From Acidobacteriota bacterium (lineage in GTDB: Bacteria > Acidobacteriota > Terriglobia > Terriglobales > Acidobacteriaceae): a stretch of 9,700 bases of DNA. The position numbers were made by a program, and so were the translations under genes. Positions 5,870-9,700 of this stretch are shown in pieces. The notes beneath the pieces were generated by a model. That model was not told the origin of the DNA and searched no databases. It saw only the letters and a program-made list of their open reading frames with translations. Positions within the stretch are counted from its first letter, which is position 1, and each line of letters starts with the position of its first letter. The stretch covers positions 1 through 9,700 of the forward strand of contig JAJZDO010001039.1 of the NCBI GenBank assembly GCA_021805955.1, read 5' to 3'.

Positions 5870-6748
5870 ATGAAGCGCTTGTTTACAGAGAGGCACGGTG
5901 GCGCGAAGCCGCGTATCAGCGAAATGCTCGACGACCCTTGTCGCGCTGGGCTTCTAGATCTTATCAGGGCGCGAATCAGCGAAGAGTGGTTTGGGTTGGC
6001 TTTTCCATTCCCTTGCCAGGATGGGCAGGTTAACGCCGGAAGCGACAAAGACAAAATTAAAGGAAAGATGAGTGCCTATGGCGTTATTTGGCCAGAGGAT
6101 TGGGAGCAGGTTGAGCAGAATCCCACTGATGGCCAAGTCTTTGATCTGATTGAATTTTCCTTCGAGCACATCGCGGAGCCGAGTGCATTTTGGACTCATT
6201 CTTACTGGAATCATTCGCACTATTCCTACGATCAAAAAGTGGGACGTGCAAAGTTTGAAGAGGAAGTAAACCGAATCTTCGAGCGTAACGGGATGGCATT
6301 TGAGTTGAGGCAGGGGGAAGTAACTCGCATGGCCCCAACCGGACTTCAAGAAGCACTAGCTCAAACAGTCTTCCAGACAGGGGACATGGTGCTGGACGAC
6401 TTATTGGAAGATGCTCGGCACAGATTCCTCAACCGCGATTTGAAAACGCGCAGAGAATCTCTCGAAAAGCTGTGGGATGCTTGGGAACGCCTAAAAACTA
6501 TTGAACCCGGCAGAGACAAGAAGGAACAGGCGAAAGCATTGCTGTCGAGGGCGTCAGTCGAGCCGAATTTTCTTGGTCGGCTGGAGAATGAAGCGATGGA
6601 ATTGACCGAGATTGGGAACAAATTCATGATCCGTCATACTGAAACGGATAAGGTTCCTATCGGCGAATCAATTCACGTCGACTACTTATTTCAAAGGATG
6701 TTTGCCATAATTCGCTTGCTATTACGAAGCAGCGGTCGTGGCGGATGA
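5870..6748 (+). CDS. AbiJ-like / HEPN-type putative phage-defence protein
   Basis: A 292-residue soluble protein with no signal peptide or membrane segment. The opening MKRLFTERHGG and the segment RAGLLDLIRARISEEW (25-40) resemble the AbiJ N-terminal domain type 4 (AbiJ-NTD4). The C-terminal half, with RESLEKLWDAWERLKTIE (195-212), a conserved-looking IRHTETDK (254-261) and HVDYLFQRMFAIIRLLLR (269-286), resembles the helical HEPN-like region of such proteins. The Arg-His pair at 255-256 could be part of a nuclease motif. Related proteins are linked to abortive infection against phage. I recall the family pattern, but no search was done, so function is tentative. The gene is lower in GC than its neighbours (38% in 6181-6240), which suggests transfer. 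The ATG lies 14 nt after AAGAGGTG, a weak ribosome binding site. It converges on the VapC gene with a 24-nt gap. Confidence 0.6.
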   Translation: MKRLFTERHGGAKPRISEMLDDPCRAGLLDLIRARISEEWFGLAFPFPCQDGQVNAGSDKDKIKGKMSAYGVIWPEDWEQVEQNPTDGQVFDLIEFSFEHIAEPSAFWTHSYWNHSHYSYDQKVGRAKFEEEVNRIFERNGMAFELRQGEVTRMAPTGLQEALAQTVFQTGDMVLDDLLEDARHRFLNRDLKTRRESLEKLWDAWERLKTIEPGRDKKEQAKALLSRASVEPNFLGRLENEAMELTEIGNKFMIRHTETDKVPIGESIHVDYLFQRMFAIIRLLLRSSGRGG

Positions 6749-6772
6749 GTAGGAGGGACTGCGTAAGCGGCG

Positions 6773-7192
6773 TCACCCAAAGGGGTTCAATACTCGAATT
6801 CCACTGGTCGCGAAATCTTTTGTATTCCGCGTGACCAGAGTGAGGGAGTAGGCATCGGCCGTTGCTGCCAGCAGCGCATCCACTGCATGCATGGCCCTTC
6901 CTCGTTGTTGGCTTGCGGCCAGCAGAACACCCCATGCCCGCGCGATCCGCTCGTCAATATCAAGGAGCCGACTCTCGAAACGGGCAGCAAGGTCTTGTTC
7001 CACCCATTGGGGCAATGCCGTCCGGCGTTTGCCCTGGGGCAATCGCTCGATTCCGTGCCAGAGTTCGCCAAGTGTAATTACGCTCAGAAACAGATTATCT
7101 TCCTTCGCACCACCCAGCCAGCGCACAACCGAGACATTCGGACGCGGCTTGGTCCACTCTGAAATGACGTTCGTATCGAGCAGATACTTCAC
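6773..7192 (-). CDS. PIN-domain toxin, VapC/FitB type
   Basis: A 139-residue PIN-domain ribonuclease. The acidic metal-binding residues are where the family has them: D6 in YLLDTNVISE, E43 in SVITLGELWHGIE, D105 in MHAVDALLAATA and N123/D126 in TRNTKDF. VapC toxins cleave tRNA or rRNA in a metal-dependent way and are neutralised by a co-expressed antitoxin. The start codon is GTG at 7190-7192, overlapping the antitoxin TGA by 4 nt, so translation is coupled and the toxin starts on the weaker codon. The protein ends with the family-typical RVLNPFG. All catalytic positions are intact, so it is probably active. The FitB/VapC subgroup cannot be settled by eye. Confidence 0.92.
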   Translation of the reverse strand: MKYLLDTNVISEWTKPRPNVSVVRWLGGAKEDNLFLSVITLGELWHGIERLPQGKRRTALPQWVEQDLAARFESRLLDIDERIARAWGVLLAASQQRGRAMHAVDALLAATADAYSLTLVTRNTKDFATSGIRVLNPFG

Positions 7193-7488
7193 AGCCCAGC
7201 CTTCCTGGGCATATCGGAACTGCGTTCGACTCTAAGGCCCGACCCACGCAACGGCGATTGGGACAGGAATTCAGCGAGAGTGCCGCTGCGCGGCGAACGG
7301 CGCGTCCATTCCTCCGCCGACACCAGCACAGCCGCAAACTTACCATGCCGCGTGATCGTTTGCGGCCCCTGTAATTTCGCTTTTTCAACCAGATCGCTGA
7401 AACGCGCCTTGGCTTCCGCCACCGTCCAGAGTTCCATGCCTTGCACAGGGACAGGTCGCCTCTTCTTCGTTATGGTCATAATGGTCAT
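7189..7488 (-). CDS. Phd/YefM-family antitoxin of the VapC-type module
   Basis: A 99-residue antitoxin. The Phd/YefM N-terminal DNA-binding domain is clear at residues 20-61: LWTVAEAKARFSDLVEKAKL, then QTITRHGKFAAVLVSAEEW. The C-terminal tail (62-99), rich in Arg, Ser and Pro, is the part that would wrap the toxin. Pairing a Phd-type antitoxin with a PIN toxin is a common mix. Three starts are possible: ATG at 7486-7488 (M1), 7477-7479 (M4) or 7435-7437 (M18, which directly precedes the domain). The best promoter has its -10 box overlapping the first ATG, so M4 or M18 may be the real start. None has a good Shine-Dalgarno sequence. The longest form is listed here. Confidence 0.88.
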   Translation of the reverse strand: MTIMTITKKRRPVPVQGMELWTVAEAKARFSDLVEKAKLQGPQTITRHGKFAAVLVSAEEWTRRSPRSGTLAEFLSQSPLRGSGLRVERSSDMPRKAGL

Positions 7489-7489
7489 A
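7472..7489. repeat. Tandem 9-bp repeat at the antitoxin start (candidate operator)
   Basis: ATGGTCATA occurs twice in direct, gapless succession (7472-7480 and 7481-7489). Each copy is a near-palindrome (ATG..CAT). On the minus strand it covers the first codons of the longest antitoxin reading and overlaps the probable -10 box, which is where a self-repressing antitoxin would be expected to bind. Confidence 0.5.
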
Positions 7490-7516
7490 CTATGAAATAT
7501 TCGGACGAGGGGTCAA
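7487..7516 (-). promoter_or_regulatory. Probable promoter of the phd-vapC operon
   Basis: On the minus strand, TTGACC (7511-7516) is followed after 18 nt by TAGTAT (7487-7492): five of six and four of six matches to the sigma-70 boxes. Transcription would start near 7480, inside the tandem repeat and downstream of the first ATG. Confidence 0.5.
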
Positions 7517-7646
7517 CTGGAACAGGCCGGTTGCTCCCGATTGGCGGACCGCGATGTCGAAACGACCAGAGATCTGAGTTGCCGTGTACGCCGTCGGAGG
7601 GCCTTCCATCTGCGGAACCTCGCGTGCGACCAACCTTTCGATGAGA

Positions 7647-9422
7647 TCAGCGGGTGAAGACGAGTTCGGGTTGGAACTTCCGCAGCAGGGGTGCGTCCCC
7701 TGGGAAGTAGGCATTGGTGACGTACTGGTAGAGCATCCGGTGGGTATTGAAGAAGGAGCCGTTGATGGCCATGGACATACGCATGATCTCTGCCCATTTG
7801 TCGGGATAACGATAGTAAAGCGGAAGAATTTCGTTCTCGAGTTTCTCGTAGAGGGATTCAGCCTCCTGGGTTTCGTCGTCGCGATCGGCAATTGCCCAGC
7901 CGGTGGCGCCTTCAATGCAACCTTCAATCCACCAGCCGTCGAGCGTGCTCAGGCTAGGGACGCCGTTCATGGCGGCCTTCATCCCGCTGGTACCGGAAGC
8001 CTCATAGGGGCGCCGCGGGGTGTTCAGCCAAAGATCCGCACCGCCGGTGAGAATGGCGCCAAGTTCCCACTCATAATTTTCAAGATAGACGATGCGAAGC
8101 CAGTCGGAATTGAGTTGGGCGCTGGCTTCGATGACATGGTGAATGATGTTCTTCCCCAGATCGTCGTGGGGATGGGCTTTGCCGGCAAACACAATCTGGA
8201 TTCCGCCAAACTCTTCCGCCAATCGCGCCAAGCGAGACGAATCGGCAAACAGCATGTCGGCACGCTTATATGCGGCGGCGCGACGGGCAAACGCAAGGGT
8301 GAAGCGGTCTTGTTGCAGCGAAACTCCGGTGCGCTCGGCGACGGTAGAAATGAGCTGTCGCTTGGCTTCAGAATGACGACTGCGGATCTCATTGGGTGCG
8401 ATGCCAATGGCGAAGCGGAGATAGAGATTGTCGCGCCGCCAGCTGGGAACTTTTTCATCGAGCAGGACCTGCATGGCAGGCTGTATCCAGGTGGCCGCAT
8501 GCACGCCGTTGGTAATCGCATGGACATTGTATTCAGGAAACATTTCCTTCGATACGCGGCCGTGCTGCATGGCCACCCCGTTGACGTAGCGAGAGAAGCG
8601 CAGCGCAACATAGGTCATATTCAACATGCCGTCATGACAGCAGCCAAATTTTTCCAGCGCCTGGGTTCGTTCGTCGCCCAGGACCTGGCGGGCCTGATCG
8701 AGGGAAAAGCGGTCATGACCGGCGGGCACTGGAGTGTGCGTGGTGAAGACGCAATGGGAGCGCACCGAGTCCAAATCCGCCTCGGCGGCGTCGAGCAGAT
8801 GGCGGTCGCTCACTTGTTCTTCCAGAAGGCCGATGGTCAGCAACGAGGCATGGCCTTCGTTCATATGGTAGACAGCAGGCTGGCAGCCCAGTGCTGCGAG
8901 AATAGCAACCCCGCCCATTCCGAGGACCGTTTCCTGGCAGAGCCGGTAGAAGGTATCGCCGCCGTACAGATGGTCGGTAAGCTGGCGGTCCCACGCATCG
9001 TTGGTATCCAGGTCCGTATCCAGAAAAATTACCGGGACGATATGACCGTCAACGCCAACGATGTCTTTGCGCCAGGCGCGAACCATCACCGGGCGGCCCT
9101 GAATGGTGATGGCGGCGACCGGCGCCAGCGGCTGCAGCATAGCTTCCGGATTCCAAGGCTGGTCTTCCTCGGTCTGCATTCCGTCCGCGGTTAAATGCTG
9201 CCGGAAATATCCTTTACGATGTACCAGCGTCACCGCGATCAGGGGCAGAGCAGTATCCGCCGCCGACCGCAGGGTATCTCCCGCCAGCACGCCGAGACCG
9301 CCGCTGTAGGTGGGGATATCCGGAGCAACGGCAATTTCCATTGAAAAATACGCGATCTGAAACCGTTTCCAATCGCTATAAGATGAGCCTGAATCCAGGA
9401 CTTCCTGGCTGCTGATTGCCAT
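7647..9422 (-). CDS. glgP: Alpha-glucan (glycogen/starch) phosphorylase, short GT35 type
   Basis: A cytoplasmic PLP-dependent enzyme that splits alpha-1,4-glucans with phosphate to give glucose-1-phosphate. From the chosen start it has 591 residues, close to the short 'alpha-glucan phosphorylase' group rather than the ~800-residue E. coli type. Motifs in order: YFSMEI (25-30) and PTYSGGLGVLAGDTLRSAAD (37-56); MNEGHASL (187-194); TTHTPVPAGHDRF (227-239); HAITNGVH (301-308); RRAAAYKR (380-387); FAGKAHPHDDLGK (412-424); and the PLP site YEASGTSGMKAAMNG (473-487) with Lys482, then STLDGWWIEG. The frame stays open upstream to GTG 9519-9521, with an ATG at 9489-9491. The ATG at 9420-9422 is preferred because family members begin shortly before YFSMEI and AGAGG-like AGAGG precedes it, though only 3 nt away. 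No other glycogen gene is in view. The stop is 158 nt from the antitoxin gene. Confidence 0.93.
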   Translation of the reverse strand: MAISSQEVLDSGSSYSDWKRFQIAYFSMEIAVAPDIPTYSGGLGVLAGDTLRSAADTALPLIAVTLVHRKGYFRQHLTADGMQTEEDQPWNPEAMLQPLAPVAAITIQGRPVMVRAWRKDIVGVDGHIVPVIFLDTDLDTNDAWDRQLTDHLYGGDTFYRLCQETVLGMGGVAILAALGCQPAVYHMNEGHASLLTIGLLEEQVSDRHLLDAAEADLDSVRSHCVFTTHTPVPAGHDRFSLDQARQVLGDERTQALEKFGCCHDGMLNMTYVALRFSRYVNGVAMQHGRVSKEMFPEYNVHAITNGVHAATWIQPAMQVLLDEKVPSWRRDNLYLRFAIGIAPNEIRSRHSEAKRQLISTVAERTGVSLQQDRFTLAFARRAAAYKRADMLFADSSRLARLAEEFGGIQIVFAGKAHPHDDLGKNIIHHVIEASAQLNSDWLRIVYLENYEWELGAILTGGADLWLNTPRRPYEASGTSGMKAAMNGVPSLSTLDGWWIEGCIEGATGWAIADRDDETQEAESLYEKLENEILPLYYRYPDKWAEIMRMSMAINGSFFNTHRMLYQYVTNAYFPGDAPLLRKFQPELVFTR

Positions 9423-9462
9423 AAACCTCTGTTTCTCAAGGGGATAGAGTTTCGCTTCTTGT

Positions 9463-9477
9463 TCTCCGCAGCGGAGA
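9463..9477. repeat. Palindrome upstream of the phosphorylase gene
   Basis: TCTCCGC and GCGGAGA flank a single base, making a 15-nt inverted repeat about 40 nt before the preferred glgP start. It may be an operator or a leader hairpin. If translation instead starts at 9491 or 9521, it lies in coding sequence and may mean nothing. Confidence 0.3.
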
Positions 9478-9641
9478 TAACGAATCGCCATCGAACCTGA
9501 TACCGCGACAACAAACCCCACTCACGTGGAAAATACTTTTCTGCATGGGACATAGGATGCCGTCTGGGCAAGATCGTCTACATGGAATCTTATCAGCCGT
9601 CGCACTTTGGTTCCGGGAAAATAATCTTCCGTGGTGCAAAG

Positions 9642-9700
9642 ATGCGCAACTCATGGCGACGTGCGTCCCTCGCAAGACTCATCGCGGTACTACCTCTTGC
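9642..9700 (+). CDS. Possible start of a secreted protein, cut by the window edge
   Basis: A plus-strand frame from ATG 9642-9644 stays open to the edge and reads MRNSWRRASLARLIAVLPL: a positively charged start followed by the beginning of a hydrophobic stretch, as in a signal peptide. It would be divergent from glgP. Only 19 codons are visible and no good Shine-Dalgarno sequence precedes the ATG. A minus-strand frame is also open from the edge to a TGA at 9593-9595, so the 3' end of an upstream minus-strand gene is an alternative. Confidence 0.3.
   Translation, partial: MRNSWRRASLARLIAVLPL

Noticed and set aside
7584..9194. Very long plus-strand open frame (536 codons) opposite glgP
   Set aside because: It mirrors the phosphorylase, and its translation is low-complexity Gly/Arg/Ala/Val-rich without recognisable motifs. 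It is a typical antisense shadow of GC-rich coding DNA.
9436..9675. Minus-strand open frame of 79 codons upstream of glgP
   Set aside because: Cysteine- and arginine-rich translation without pattern or ribosome binding site, overlapping the glgP leader; nothing supports it as a gene.

Overview
The window looks like chromosomal DNA from an acidobacterium (Acidobacteriota, Terriglobia-like). This is inferred from the overall resemblance of the PheS, PheT, L20, L35 and glucan phosphorylase proteins and from a mostly GC-rich composition. No rRNA or other firm taxonomic marker is present.

Layout, left to right. Bases 98-3812 hold a minus-strand block read from right to left: pheS, then pheT (4-nt stop/start overlap), then a small coiled-coil protein resembling the division factor ZapB. 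Another gene may begin at the left edge. Behind pheS, at 3904-4301 on the same strand, is a complete hicA-hicB toxin-antitoxin pair. At 4436-4939 a plus-strand membrane protein of the vitamin K epoxide reductase (VKOR) family converges on rplT, and a hairpin between them probably terminates both. At 4989-5722 lie rplT (L20) and rpmI (L35) on the minus strand, separated by an unusually long 167-nt spacer with a perfect palindrome. In many bacteria the order is infC-rpmI-rplT-pheS-pheT. Here infC is not next to rpmI, and rplT is cut off from pheS by VKOR and hicAB.

At 5870-6748 on the plus strand is a lower-GC gene resembling AbiJ/HEPN-type abortive-infection proteins. It converges on a Phd/VapC-type toxin-antitoxin pair at 6773-7488 (minus), whose probable promoter overlaps the first start codon and a tandem 9-bp repeat. 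From 7647 to about 9422 (minus) is a short-form alpha-glucan (glycogen) phosphorylase. The last 60 nt may open a plus-strand secreted protein.

Functionally this is a translation and division housekeeping block (L35, L20, PheRS, ZapB-like) that has been interrupted by accessory DNA: two toxin-antitoxin systems, a putative phage-defence protein and a thiol-redox membrane enzyme. The 5' third of pheS also differs sharply in base composition from the rest of the gene. I see no insertion sequence, transposase, tRNA, CRISPR array or clear attachment site.
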